Part shown: in pieces, positions 1 through 6,697 of the stretch | Layout of the letters: each line of letters starts with the position of its first letter | How positions within the stretch are numbered: position 1 is the first letter of the stretch | Assembly: GCA_009649835.1 (NCBI GenBank) | Contig: PYCK01000086.1 | Span: 1 to 8,775 of the forward strand | Source of the DNA: Candidatus Methanocomedens sp. | Lineage (GTDB): Archaea > Halobacteriota > Methanosarcinia > Methanosarcinales > Methanocomedenaceae | Length of the DNA stretch: 8,775 bases | Reading direction: 5' to 3' | The notes under the pieces: generated by a model | The model's input: only the letters and a program-made list of their open reading frames with translations | Database searches by the model: none | Told to the model about the DNA's origin: nothing | Position numbers and translations under genes: made by a program

Positions 1-69
1 CGATATGTCATGATTGTATAATGTAAACTAGTTCTGGGACAGTTTGTTTATATGTATTTTGAAATTATT

Positions 70-106
70 TTTTCAAAAAAAGAAAAATGAACAGAATATT
101 CTGTTC
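70..106 (-). terminator. Terminator of the ilv cluster: palindrome plus T-tract
   Basis: An 18-bp perfect palindrome, GAACAGAATATTCTGTTC, lies at 89-106 and overlaps the ilvC stop codon (105-107). Read on the minus strand it is followed directly by a T-rich tract with T5-C-T7 (complement of 75-87). A hairpin followed by a U-run right at the end of the last gene is what a transcript terminator should look like, and archaeal RNA polymerase also stops on U-runs alone. The palindrome has no spare loop bases, so the central bases would stay unpaired in RNA. A DNA-binding site is the alternative reading. Confidence 0.65.
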
Positions 107-1100
107 AATCTGGATTGAGCCAGGGCATCATAGCGCGCAGTTTCTTGCCCACCACCTCAACAGGATGCTCGTTCTCCATGCGCTCCATGGCCTTAAGCAC
201 CGGACTGTTGGCCTTGCCCTCAAGCACGAACTCCCTGGCAAACTCGCCGCTCTGTATCCTGTACAGTGCTTCTTGCATTGCATCCCGCGACTCCTCATTT
301 ATGATCATAGGGCCTACTGTCATACCGCCGTATTCTGCAGTATTGGACACAGAATTCCACATATTGGCAAGCCCGCCTTCATGGATCAGGTCAACGATAA
401 GCTTCAACTCATGCAATGTCTCGAAATAAGCTATCTCGGGCTGGTATCCCGCATCTACCAGAGTTTCAAAAGAAGCCTTTATCATACTGACCACACCGCC
501 GCACAGGTCCACCTGCTCACCGAACAGGTCGGTCTCGGTCTCTTCAAGGAACGTAGTCTCGATCACACCGGCCCTGGTGCAACCTATGCCACGGGCATAA
601 GCCAGTCCGATCTGCCTGGCATTCCCGGTTGCATCCTGATGTACAGCAAGCAGGCCGGGTACACCGTTACCTTCCACATATGTCCGCCTGACCAGGTGCC
701 CCGGACTCTTCGGAGCCACCATGAACACGTCCACATCTGCCGGCGGCACAATCTGGTTGAAATGTATGTTGAACCCGTGGGAAAATGAAAGCGCATTTCC
801 AGGTTTTAGATTAGCTGCGATCTCATCCGCATATATGGATGCGGCAATCTCATCAGGCACCAGCATCTGGACAATATCAGCCTTGGCAGCTGCTTCTGCC
901 ACAGTCTTGACAGTCAGGCCGTCAGCTTCGGCATTTGCCCATGAACTGCTGTCTTTCCTTAGTCCAACCACTACATTAATACCTGAATCGTGCAGGTTCT
1001 GTGCCTGGGCATGACCCTGGCTTCCGTATCCAATTACTGCTATAGTCTTGCCTTTCAGTACACCGAGGTCGGCATCTGAATCATAATACATCTTCACCAT
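105..1100 (-). CDS. ilvC: Ketol-acid reductoisomerase (class I)
   Basis: Cytoplasmic Mg2+- and NAD(P)H-dependent enzyme that isomerises and reduces 2-acetolactate or 2-aceto-2-hydroxybutyrate to the dihydroxy acids of the valine, leucine and isoleucine pathways. At 331 residues it has the length of the short class I form. The N-terminal Rossmann domain shows GYGSQGHAQAQNL at 24-36 and the cofactor loop LRKDSSSW at 47-54. SHGF at 107-110 holds the conserved His108. The C-terminal knotted domain carries the metal ligands in DLFGEQ (Asp191, Glu195) and in the helix around Glu227/Glu231, with Ser252 in NSVSNTAEYG. The ATG is preceded by AGGAGAG (near 1107-1113) at good spacing. It is the last gene of the cluster, 54 bp after ilvN. 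That gap is AT-rich but I see no convincing separate promoter. All key residues are present. Confidence 0.97.
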   Translation of the reverse strand: MVKMYYDSDADLGVLKGKTIAVIGYGSQGHAQAQNLHDSGINVVVGLRKDSSSWANAEADGLTVKTVAEAAAKADIVQMLVPDEIAASIYADEIAANLKPGNALSFSHGFNIHFNQIVPPADVDVFMVAPKSPGHLVRRTYVEGNGVPGLLAVHQDATGNARQIGLAYARGIGCTRAGVIETTFLEETETDLFGEQVDLCGGVVSMIKASFETLVDAGYQPEIAYFETLHELKLIVDLIHEGGLANMWNSVSNTAEYGGMTVGPMIINEESRDAMQEALYRIQSGEFAREFVLEGKANSPVLKAMERMENEHPVEVVGKKLRAMMPWLNPD

Positions 1101-1154
1101 ATATTCTCTCTCCTGTATCTGAAATTATACATCAATTATTATTCTGAATGACTA

Positions 1155-1652
1155 TTATTTTCCCGGTTTTACCGTCTTAGCACCGCGGTTCATTGCAACT
1201 GTGCCTGTACGCACAACTTCCACGATCCCGAAACCCCGCAAAAGTTTCTCGATGGCATCGATCTTATCATTTGTTCCGGTAACACCCACTATCAAACTCT
1301 TTACACCGACATCTACGATCTGTGCCCTGAAGACATCCACTATCTGCATAACCTCTGAACGGTTGCCCTTATCGACCTTGACCTTGAAAAGTGCAAGTTC
1401 CCGCTCAATGGTCTCGCCTGGTTCAAGATCACTGACCCTGATAACATCAATAAGCTTATTCAACTGCTTGATCACCTGTTCAAGCACATGGTCATCACCT
1501 GATACGACAATGGTCATTCTGGATATCTCAGGATTATCCGTTACTCCAACTGCAAGGCTTTCTATATTAAAACCCCTGCGGCTGAATAATCCTGCCACTC
1601 TTGTTAAGACCCCGGATTTGTTTTCCACAAGTATTGCAAGTGTGTGTTTCAA
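1155..1652 (-). CDS. ilvN: Acetolactate synthase small (regulatory) subunit
   Basis: Regulatory subunit that binds the IlvB catalytic subunit, stimulates it and gives feedback inhibition by valine. The 165 residues match the usual size of the family (IlvN/IlvH). An N-terminal ACT domain covers about 3-77, with NKSGVLTRVAGLFSRRGFNI containing Gly14 and Asn29, the positions that line the valine site in the E. coli homologue IlvH; feedback control is therefore probably retained (inference). A second ferredoxin-like domain covers about 82-158. The start is TTG at 1652, chosen because GGAGG lies 7 nt upstream and the N-terminus MKHTLAILVENKSG aligns with the family. The start sits only 2 nt after the ilvB stop codon, implying translational coupling in one message. 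The symbol ilvH is also used for this gene. Confidence 0.95.
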   Translation of the reverse strand: MKHTLAILVENKSGVLTRVAGLFSRRGFNIESLAVGVTDNPEISRMTIVVSGDDHVLEQVIKQLNKLIDVIRVSDLEPGETIERELALFKVKVDKGNRSEVMQIVDVFRAQIVDVGVKSLIVGVTGTNDKIDAIEKLLRGFGIVEVVRTGTVAMNRGAKTVKPGK

Positions 1653-1654
1653 TT

Positions 1655-3349
1655 TCAGGCCTCCAGGTCAAGTATTTCATTTATGGCTGCCCCGGCCGGT
1701 ACCATGGGCGACACATTCTCTTCCCGCTCAACTACAAAGTCTATTACAGTTGGCCGGAGCGAATCAACGGCTTCCTTTAATGCCGGTCCCACTTCTTCTG
1801 GTTTAGTAACCCTAAGACCAAACGCACCATAAGCCTCTGCCAGCTTGACAAAGTCAACACTATCATCAATACTGGTAAATGAATACCTCTTATCGAAGAA
1901 CAGGTCCTGCCACTGCCTGACCATCCCCAAGAACCCGTTGTTCAGGATAGCCACAATAACCGGTATATCGTTCTTCACCACTGTGGCAAGTTCCTGGCTG
2001 TTCATCTGGAAGGAACCATCCCCTGCGATGTCAAAGACCACTTTGTCAGGTCGTCCCTTCTTGGCACCCATGGCAGCCGGGAAACCGAATCCCATTGTCC
2101 CCAGTCCGCCCGATGATATGAAGGTCCTCGGCTGGGTATATTTAAAGTATTGGGCAGCCCACATCTGGTTCTGGCCAACCTCTGTAACAATAATACTATC
2201 CGGGTACAATTCATTTATCTGCTCGACAATATACTGTGGTTTCAATGACTTATCCATGAGGTACTTCAGTGGGTAAAGCTGCTTCCACTTCTCTACCTTC
2301 TTCATCCACTGGGTGGTCGTGGATTTGCTTTTATTTAATTCACTAATAAATTCCACGAGCATCTTTAGTATGGATCTTGCATTGCCCACGATGGGTATGT
2401 CCACACGTACATTCTTACTTATCTCGGCCGGGTCTATATCTATATGAATTATCCTGGCATTGGGAGCAAAGGAATCTACCTTGCCAGTAACCCTGTCATC
2501 AAACCTGACACCTATAGCTATCAGCAGGTCAGATTCCTGGATCGCAAAGTTGGCATATTTGGTACCATGCATCCCTGGCATACCTACACATAATGGATGG
2601 GTATCAGGAAAAGCACCTTTGGCCATGAGTGTGGTGGTCACAGGTGCATTGATGGTCTCTGCCAGTTCAAGTAACTCCTTGCTTGCATTTGATGAGATTA
2701 TACCTCCACCAATGTAAATGACAGGACGCCTGGCTTTTATAATGGCTTCAGCGCCACGTTTTATCTGCATTTTGTGCCCGGTTTTCACTGGCTTGTATCC
2801 TCTCAGGTCCACTTTTTCAGGATATTCAAAATCTATCTCGTCAGTGGTTACGTCCTTTGGAATATCCACCAGGACGGGCCCCTGTCTACCGGTAGAGGCG
2901 ATGTGGAACGCTTCCTTGATTATCCAGGGCAGGTCGTTCACATCCGTTACAAGGTAATTGTGCTTTGTGATGGGGAGAGTGATGCCTGTAATATTTGCTT
3001 CCTGGAAAGCATCGTTCCCGATAAGCGGCCTGGGTACCTGGCCTGTGATGGCAACCATTGGAACAGAATCCATGTAGGCATTGGCTATGCCTGTAACCAG
3101 GTTAGTGGCTCCCGGGCCGGAAGTTGCCAGGCAGACCCCAACTTTTCCTGTAGCACGGGCATATCCATCTGCTGCATGTGCTGCAGCCTGTTCATGCCTG
3201 ACCAGTATATGGTCTATGTCTGCATCATACAATTCATCATAGATAGGCAGTAGTACGCCGCCCGGATACCCGAACATAACATCGACTTTCTCAGCGTACA
3301 GGGATTCTATAAGGGCTCTTGCACCCGTCATCCTGGTTTTTTTACCCAT
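1655..3349 (-). CDS. ilvB: Acetolactate synthase large (catalytic) subunit
   Basis: Thiamine-diphosphate enzyme that condenses pyruvate with pyruvate or 2-oxobutyrate, the committed step to valine/leucine and isoleucine. The 564 residues are typical. The N-terminal PYR domain has the catalytic Glu53 in RHEQAAAHAADGYAR and the GQVPRPLIGNDAFQE segment (103-117). The central FAD-binding-type domain covers about 190-340, with RFDDRVTGK at 282-290. The C-terminal PP domain has VGQNQMWAAQYF (391-402) and the Mg-ThDP signature starting GDGSF at 443 and ending NN at 470-471. The ATG follows GGAGG (3359-3363) at 9-nt spacing. It overlaps no neighbour but is 2 nt from ilvN. The gene lies 98 bp after the upstream synthase, and that gap holds a TATA-like element, so ilvBNC may also be transcribed from its own promoter. 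No residues look damaged. Confidence 0.97.
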   Translation of the reverse strand: MGKKTRMTGARALIESLYAEKVDVMFGYPGGVLLPIYDELYDADIDHILVRHEQAAAHAADGYARATGKVGVCLATSGPGATNLVTGIANAYMDSVPMVAITGQVPRPLIGNDAFQEANITGITLPITKHNYLVTDVNDLPWIIKEAFHIASTGRQGPVLVDIPKDVTTDEIDFEYPEKVDLRGYKPVKTGHKMQIKRGAEAIIKARRPVIYIGGGIISSNASKELLELAETINAPVTTTLMAKGAFPDTHPLCVGMPGMHGTKYANFAIQESDLLIAIGVRFDDRVTGKVDSFAPNARIIHIDIDPAEISKNVRVDIPIVGNARSILKMLVEFISELNKSKSTTTQWMKKVEKWKQLYPLKYLMDKSLKPQYIVEQINELYPDSIIVTEVGQNQMWAAQYFKYTQPRTFISSGGLGTMGFGFPAAMGAKKGRPDKVVFDIAGDGSFQMNSQELATVVKNDIPVIVAILNNGFLGMVRQWQDLFFDKRYSFTSIDDSVDFVKLAEAYGAFGLRVTKPEEVGPALKEAVDSLRPTVIDFVVEREENVSPMVPAGAAINEILDLEA

Positions 3350-3393
3350 CTATTTGTTCCTCCGATTATTCTTTTCATTCATGATCTATTTCA

Positions 3394-3417
3394 CTAAATA
3401 TAGTATCAGTGGTGATA
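3394..3417 (-). promoter_or_regulatory. Candidate ilvB promoter with adjacent dyad
   Basis: On the minus strand the gap before ilvB contains a TATA-like box, ACTATATTTAG (complement of 3394-3404), which would place transcription start near 3373, leaving a leader of about two dozen bases containing the GGAGG site. Directly upstream is an inverted repeat, TATCA-GTGG-TGATA (3404-3417), in the position where a regulator could block or assist TBP/TFB. This suggests ilvBNC has a promoter of its own in addition to read-through from the preceding gene. Inferred from sequence shape and spacing only. Confidence 0.45.
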
Positions 3418-3448
3418 GTTTTACTACATTAATGTTATTATCACAGCC

Positions 3449-4946
3449 CTATTTCATGAGCCGGTTTATCCCTTCAAGAACAGCTTCCACAGATGCCATG
3501 ATAATATCAGTTCTTGCACCCCTGGCAGTGATCACCTTACCGTCCCTGTTCAGTTTTACCCAAACCTCTACCAGGGCATCAGTTCCGCCGGTAATGGCAT
3601 CAACATGATATTCTTCAAGCCTGATATCGGCAACACCTGCTATACCTTTACGCAGGGCCGCAATGGCCGCATCCACAGGACCATCTCCCACACCCGCCTC
3701 TATTATCTCGTTTCCATTGACCTTCATCTTAATAGAAGCAGTTGGTGTAACCATATTACCTGAAACAACTGTCAATTCTTCCAGCTTGACCTTTGGTTCA
3801 CAGGTGATGTTCAGTACTGTCTCGGCTATGATCTCCAGGTCTGCATCTGTAACATGTTTCCCTTTATCACCAAGCTCCTTTATCCTGGCCACGATCTCAT
3901 TTAGCTGTTCATCACTTACATCAAGACCCAGCTCTTTCAATGCCAGTATAACTGAACTCCTGCCCGCATGTTTGCCAAGTACGATCTTTCTCTGTCTGCC
4001 AATAATCTCGGGTTTTATGGGTTCGTATGTGGATGTGTCAGCTATCAGGCCGTGAACGTGGATACCTGCTTCATGTGTGAAAGCATTTCCACCTACAATG
4101 GCTTTATTTGGGGCCACAAGTATGCCTGTCAGTCTGCTCACAAGCCTGGAGGTTGTGTATAATTCATCCAGTTTGATATTTGAAGAATAACCGTAGAGGT
4201 TTTCCAGACCCATTACAACCTCTTCAAGAGATGCATTGCCTGCCCTCTCACCTATGCCGTTAATAGTAACATGTGCTTCAGATGCACCGCCTCTCAGGGC
4301 CGATATTGTATTGGCGGTCGCAAACCCGAAATCATTGTGGCAGTGTATTGCTACGGGCTTATTAAGGGTTGAGAGTTCCTTGAATATCTCATAGGTCTTT
4401 TCAGGGACCAGCAGTCCCACGGTATCACAGAACACGACCCTGTCAGCTCCTGCTTCAATACCTTCACTGTACAGGGACCTCAAAAAGCCCATATCTGCCC
4501 GTGAGGCGTCCTCACCGCTAAGTTCCACGATGAGGCCGTGGTCCTTGGCATACTCTGTGGTATCCAGGGCCATTTGTTTCACAGTTTCCCTGTCTTTTTT
4601 TAGCTTGCTTTGGATATGCAGGTCAGATACCGGTACGACCAGGTGGATTGAATCCACATCGCATTCCAGTGCAAGATCAATATCTTCATTGCGTACCCGG
4701 CAGTAACTGCAGATCTCAGCATTTAGCCCCTCATTGGCAACTGCACGTATGGCTTCCCTCTCACCTTCGGAAGTGATTGCAGAACCAGCTTCGATAATAT
4801 TGACACCAAGGGCATCAAGTTTGTGTGCAATTAACAACTTATCTTTAGTCGAAAGCGCAACTCCCGGGGTTTGTTCGCCATCCCGGAGTGTTGTATCTAA
4901 AAATCGGATATCTCTATTGACAAATAAAACGATCCCTTCTTGCCAT
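3449..4946 (-). CDS. leuA: 2-isopropylmalate/(R)-citramalate synthase family, with apparent N-terminal frameshift
   Basis: Claisen-type condensing enzyme using acetyl-CoA and a 2-oxoacid: 2-oxoisovalerate for leucine (LeuA) or pyruvate for the citramalate route to isoleucine (CimA). The TIM-barrel catalytic domain begins with LDTTLRDGEQTPG (metal and substrate residues Arg21-Asp22), then has the metal-binding HCHNDFG (His201/His203) and GIGERAGNASLEE (230-242). The C-terminal allosteric LeuA dimer domain runs from about 365 to the end. Residue numbers assume the repaired reading. The catalytic frame has no ATG, GTG or TTG between its stop at 4961-4963 and the motif. A perfect AGGTGAT followed by ATG at 4946 is one base out of frame. 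Removing one T from the run at 4926-4929 gives 498 residues starting MARRDRLFVNRDIRFLDTT, a normal family length. The GARTDIIMAS ending resembles archaeal LeuA, but CimA is hard to exclude by eye; the family call is firm, the substrate is not. Confidence 0.88.
4922..4935 (-). other. Apparent +1 frameshift site at the synthase N-terminus
   Basis: The frame started by the ATG at 4946 reaches a TAG shortly after this site, while the catalytic frame, one base later, is open across it. The minus strand here reads CGTTTTATTTG. A T-run of three instead of four (complement of 4926-4929) would join the two frames cleanly. A sequencing or assembly indel, a true mutation or recoding are all possible; the window alone cannot separate them. 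Confidence 0.7.
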
Positions 4947-4951
4947 AATTT

Positions 4952-4993
4952 ATCACCTGTTTAAGTAGGTGTAAAATAATGTTAAGTTATAAA
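4952..4993 (-). promoter_or_regulatory. Promoter, dyad and ribosome binding site of the synthase gene
   Basis: On the minus strand a TATA-like TTTATAA (complement of 4987-4993) is followed by a Shine-Dalgarno AGGTGAT (complement of 4952-4958) 5 nt before the ATG at 4946. The SD half is also one arm of an inverted repeat, CACCT-8 nt-AGGTG (4954-4971). The expected transcription start, near 4964, lies inside the dyad. It therefore fits a DNA operator over the start site better than an RNA hairpin hiding the SD, unless transcription starts further upstream. Confidence 0.5.
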
Positions 4994-5011
4994 AAAGTAT
5001 CGAAGTTCAAG

Positions 5012-5068
5012 AGAAAATGCTCACTTCGTTCGCATTTTCTAAGCCTGCAGGAAAGTATATGCTTTCCT
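5012..5068. repeat. Two adjacent inverted repeats between ftsZ and the synthase promoter
   Basis: AGAAAATGC at 5012-5020 pairs with GCATTTTCT at 5032-5040 around an 11-nt centre. AGGAAAG at 5049-5055 pairs with CTTTCCT at 5062-5068 around 6 nt. Both stems are perfect. They lie just beyond the ftsZ terminator and upstream of the synthase TATA box, so they may be back-up terminators for ftsZ or upstream regulatory sites. I see no open reading frame of substance in this 184-bp gap. Confidence 0.5.
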
Positions 5069-5075
5069 ATACGTT

Positions 5076-5115
5076 TAAAAAAAGAAAAAGCACAGGCCAA
5101 CATTTGCCAGCCTGT
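5076..5115 (-). terminator. Terminator after ftsZ
   Basis: Read on the minus strand, 15 nt after the ftsZ stop, ACAGGC and GCCTGT form a stem (arms at 5110-5115 and 5092-5097), with further inner pairing possible. This is followed by the T-tract T5-C-T7 (complement of 5077-5089). The position, stem and U-run all fit transcript termination of cdrS-ftsZ. Confidence 0.7.
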
Positions 5116-5130
5116 TTTTCAATACACTTA

Positions 5131-6258
5131 TCATATTATATCTATGATCGAGCCGCCGTTGTTGCCACTGCTAATTGCGGAACCAACTGCCATTCCTTCT
5201 TTCTGGCCTTCATTTATGCCATAGGACTGGGGACCCAGGATCTGGGCGGACTGGACACCGGTCATGATAGCCATGACACGTATCCTGCCTTCATATTCCT
5301 TATTGACCCTTGCACCCCAGATGACATTTGCCCTGTCATCCAGTTCATAGGTAAGAGACTCTGCGACTGCTTCTGCCTCGGACAGTGTAAGGTCAGGACC
5401 GCCAGTAATATGTACCAGGCATCCGGTGGCACCTCTGTAATCAACATCCAGCAGCGGATGGTTCAGTGCTGCACGTACTACATTGTCGCCTCTGTCCTGG
5501 CTCTTTGCCTCGCCGACAAGCATCACTGCTACACCGCCGCAGCCCATGATGGTCTTGACATCAGCATAGTCCAGGTTGATCAGTGAAGCCTGGGTAATGG
5601 TCTCGCTAATACCTTTTACAGTCTCAGCTATCAACTGGTCCATAACAGAAAATGCCTGTTCGATCGGCAGGTTGGGTACATAGTCCAGCAACCTGTTATT
5701 ATCCAGCACCAGCACTGTATCTGCGGCTTTCCTGAAGGTCTCAAGACCTTCTTCGGCTTTGATGGCTCTTGCCCTTTCAACCCTGAAGGGGCTTGATACC
5801 ATACCGACTACAATGGCATCCTGTTGTTTAGCGATCTCAGCCACTACAGGTGCGGTACCTGTGCCTGTTCCGCCGCCCATGCCTGCTGTAATAAAGACCA
5901 GGTCTGCGCCCTTTAGAACTTCTTCCAGTGTCCCTCTTGCAAGTTCGGCTGCTTTGCGCCCAGTTTCAGGATAGCCACCTGCACCAAGTCCCCTGGTAAG
6001 GGATTTGCCTACGAGGATCTTTTTATCTGCCTGGATCATATCCAGGTGTTGCTTGTCTGTATTGATTGCAATAGTCTCTGCGCCACTTACTCCCATATTA
6101 TAGAGCCGGTTTATTGTGTTATTGCCTGCTCCGCCGCAACCCACGATCACGATCTGCGGGTCGCCGAAGTCTTCACACATTTCTTCAATTTGTCTGGACT
6201 CCCTGAGGAGTTTTTCTTTTTCCGTGTGTTTTAATGCTTCTTGTACAATAGTTTGCAT
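5131..6258 (-). CDS. ftsZ: Cell division GTPase FtsZ, archaeal FtsZ2 type
   Basis: Tubulin-family GTPase that polymerises at mid-cell. Of the two archaeal paralogues it resembles FtsZ2, which in haloarchaea drives constriction. It has 375 residues: a polar N-terminal extension of about 33, then VGCGGAGNNTINRL (39-52), NTDKQHL (66-72), the nucleotide-binding signature GGGTGTG at 128-134, LDNNRLLDYVPNLPI at 185-199, and the T7 catalytic loop NLDYAD with Asp230 and Asp233. After the core ends at about 345 there is a short Gly/Ser-rich tail, with hydrophobic SIIDII at the very C-terminus, possibly a partner-binding peptide. NTDKQHL, GKSLTRGLGAGG and LDNNRLLDYVPNLP are the parts that point to FtsZ2 rather than FtsZ1. 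The start ATG is preceded by GGGGATG. It lies 31 bp after cdrS in the same direction, with a terminator behind it, so the two probably share one transcript. Confidence 0.95.
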   Translation of the reverse strand: MQTIVQEALKHTEKEKLLRESRQIEEMCEDFGDPQIVIVGCGGAGNNTINRLYNMGVSGAETIAINTDKQHLDMIQADKKILVGKSLTRGLGAGGYPETGRKAAELARGTLEEVLKGADLVFITAGMGGGTGTGTAPVVAEIAKQQDAIVVGMVSSPFRVERARAIKAEEGLETFRKAADTVLVLDNNRLLDYVPNLPIEQAFSVMDQLIAETVKGISETITQASLINLDYADVKTIMGCGGVAVMLVGEAKSQDRGDNVVRAALNHPLLDVDYRGATGCLVHITGGPDLTLSEAEAVAESLTYELDDRANVIWGARVNKEYEGRIRVMAIMTGVQSAQILGPQSYGINEGQKEGMAVGSAISSGNNGGSIIDII

Positions 6259-6289
6259 TCTGTATTCATCCCCTGCAAATTCATACGAC

Positions 6290-6472
6290 CTAAGCCGTAC
6301 CTATCCGTTCCAGTAATTGCATGTTACGGATTATTTTATCACTTCGTTGATCTATCAGGTCCCGTATAGCCGCCCTGATTGCTTCACTTGTGGACGGAAA
6401 TTCACCCATGTTTACCATGACGTCGATCATTTCTAATTGCTTCTCGGGGAGCCTTATTGTTATTCTTTCCAT
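6290..6472 (-). CDS. cdrS: CdrS-like ribbon-helix-helix transcription regulator
   Basis: Small 60-residue DNA-binding protein of the CopG/Arc ribbon-helix-helix class. The N-terminal strand MERITIRLPEKQ would form the dimer's two-stranded ribbon that enters the DNA major groove. It is followed by helix A (QLEMIDVMVNMG), the turn EFPSTSEA and helix B (EAIRAAIRDLIDQR), then a short basic tail with no added domain. In Haloferax and Halobacterium the short RHH protein CdrS sits directly before ftsZ2 and controls it and other division genes. The same order, size and GEFPSTSEAIR turn are seen here, so the same role is inferred. The ATG at 6472 has GGGAG 9 nt upstream. The long leader before it carries an array of 11-bp-spaced motifs that would suit an RHH protein, suggesting autoregulation. 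The RHH fold is certain; the CdrS identity rests on context and resemblance. Confidence 0.88.
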   Translation of the reverse strand: MERITIRLPEKQLEMIDVMVNMGEFPSTSEAIRAAIRDLIDQRSDKIIRNMQLLERIGTA

Positions 6473-6506
6473 TGGTTTTTACTCCCTTTAATGTAATAAT
6501 TCTTAT

Positions 6507-6600
6507 CAGACGTACGTCAGACATGTGTCAGTCGTGTGGCTGACGTATGTCTGCTGATTGTCTGACAAAAGTAAGACATCTGTATGCTATATGTCTGACA
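6507..6600. promoter_or_regulatory. 11-bp-periodic operator-like array in front of cdrS
   Basis: A 14-bp near-palindrome, CAGAC-N4-GTCAG, occurs at 6507-6520 (centre GTAC) and 6518-6531 (centre ATGT), and inverted at 6540-6553. Degenerate copies begin at 6562 and 6573, and a last GTCTGAC sits at 6593-6599. All clear starts fall on one 11-bp register (6507, 6518, 6540, 6562, 6573, 6595), so the sites face the same side of the helix over about 94 bp. The array lies from just inside the cdrS TATA box into the leader, where bound protein would block transcription. RHH proteins of the Arc/MetJ/CopG type bind such phased short sites cooperatively; CdrS itself is the obvious candidate (inference). 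Confidence 0.7.
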
Positions 6601-6604
6601 ACAA

Positions 6605-6616
6605 TAATATATATAG
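6605..6616 (-). promoter_or_regulatory. TATA box of cdrS-ftsZ
   Basis: On the minus strand CTATATATATTA (complement of 6605-6616) is a strong archaeal TATA box, with a purine-rich stretch just upstream that could serve as BRE. It predicts a start near 6584 and thus a leader of about 110 nt, which would contain most of the 11-bp array. Confidence 0.6.
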
Positions 6617-6627
6617 TTTGCGCAGGT

Positions 6628-6645
6628 TTTGGTCTTGGGACCAAA
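6628..6645. promoter_or_regulatory. 18-bp dyad upstream of the cdrS TATA box
   Basis: TTTGGTC and GACCAAA form perfect 7-bp arms around TTGG. The dyad sits about 12 bp upstream of the TATA box, a usual place for an archaeal activator site, and is unrelated in sequence to the TGAC array. The binding protein is unknown. Confidence 0.45.
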
Positions 6646-6697
6646 TTCACATGAGATAGAAAGATCTTGCTCAATATGAAATGCGTGGGTTGCTGGT

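Noticed and set aside
1..69. A promoter or gene start at the left edge
   Set aside because: AT-rich with a weak TATA-like stretch (about 47-57), but nothing coding follows on the plus strand, and the window edge prevents judging the minus strand.
89..106. SOS/LexA-type operator
   Set aside because: The palindrome lies at the end of the ilv operon with a T-tract behind it, and no promoter or gene start is visible next to it.
87..788. A 233-codon open frame on the plus strand opposite ilvC
   Set aside because: It lies wholly antisense to a clear ilvC with all catalytic residues, has no family resemblance, and its start sits in the terminator region. It is a shadow of ilvC codon use.
3449..4837. 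Taking TTG at 4837 as the true start of the condensing enzyme
   Set aside because: It would cut off the LDTTLRDGEQTPG motif with the catalytic Arg and metal-binding Asp, and there is no SD before it, while a strong SD-ATG lies at 4946.
4979..5224. An 81-codon plus-strand open frame through the ftsZ/synthase gap
   Set aside because: It crosses the ftsZ terminator and runs antisense into ftsZ, has no SD, and its composition is that of hairpin and T-tract DNA.
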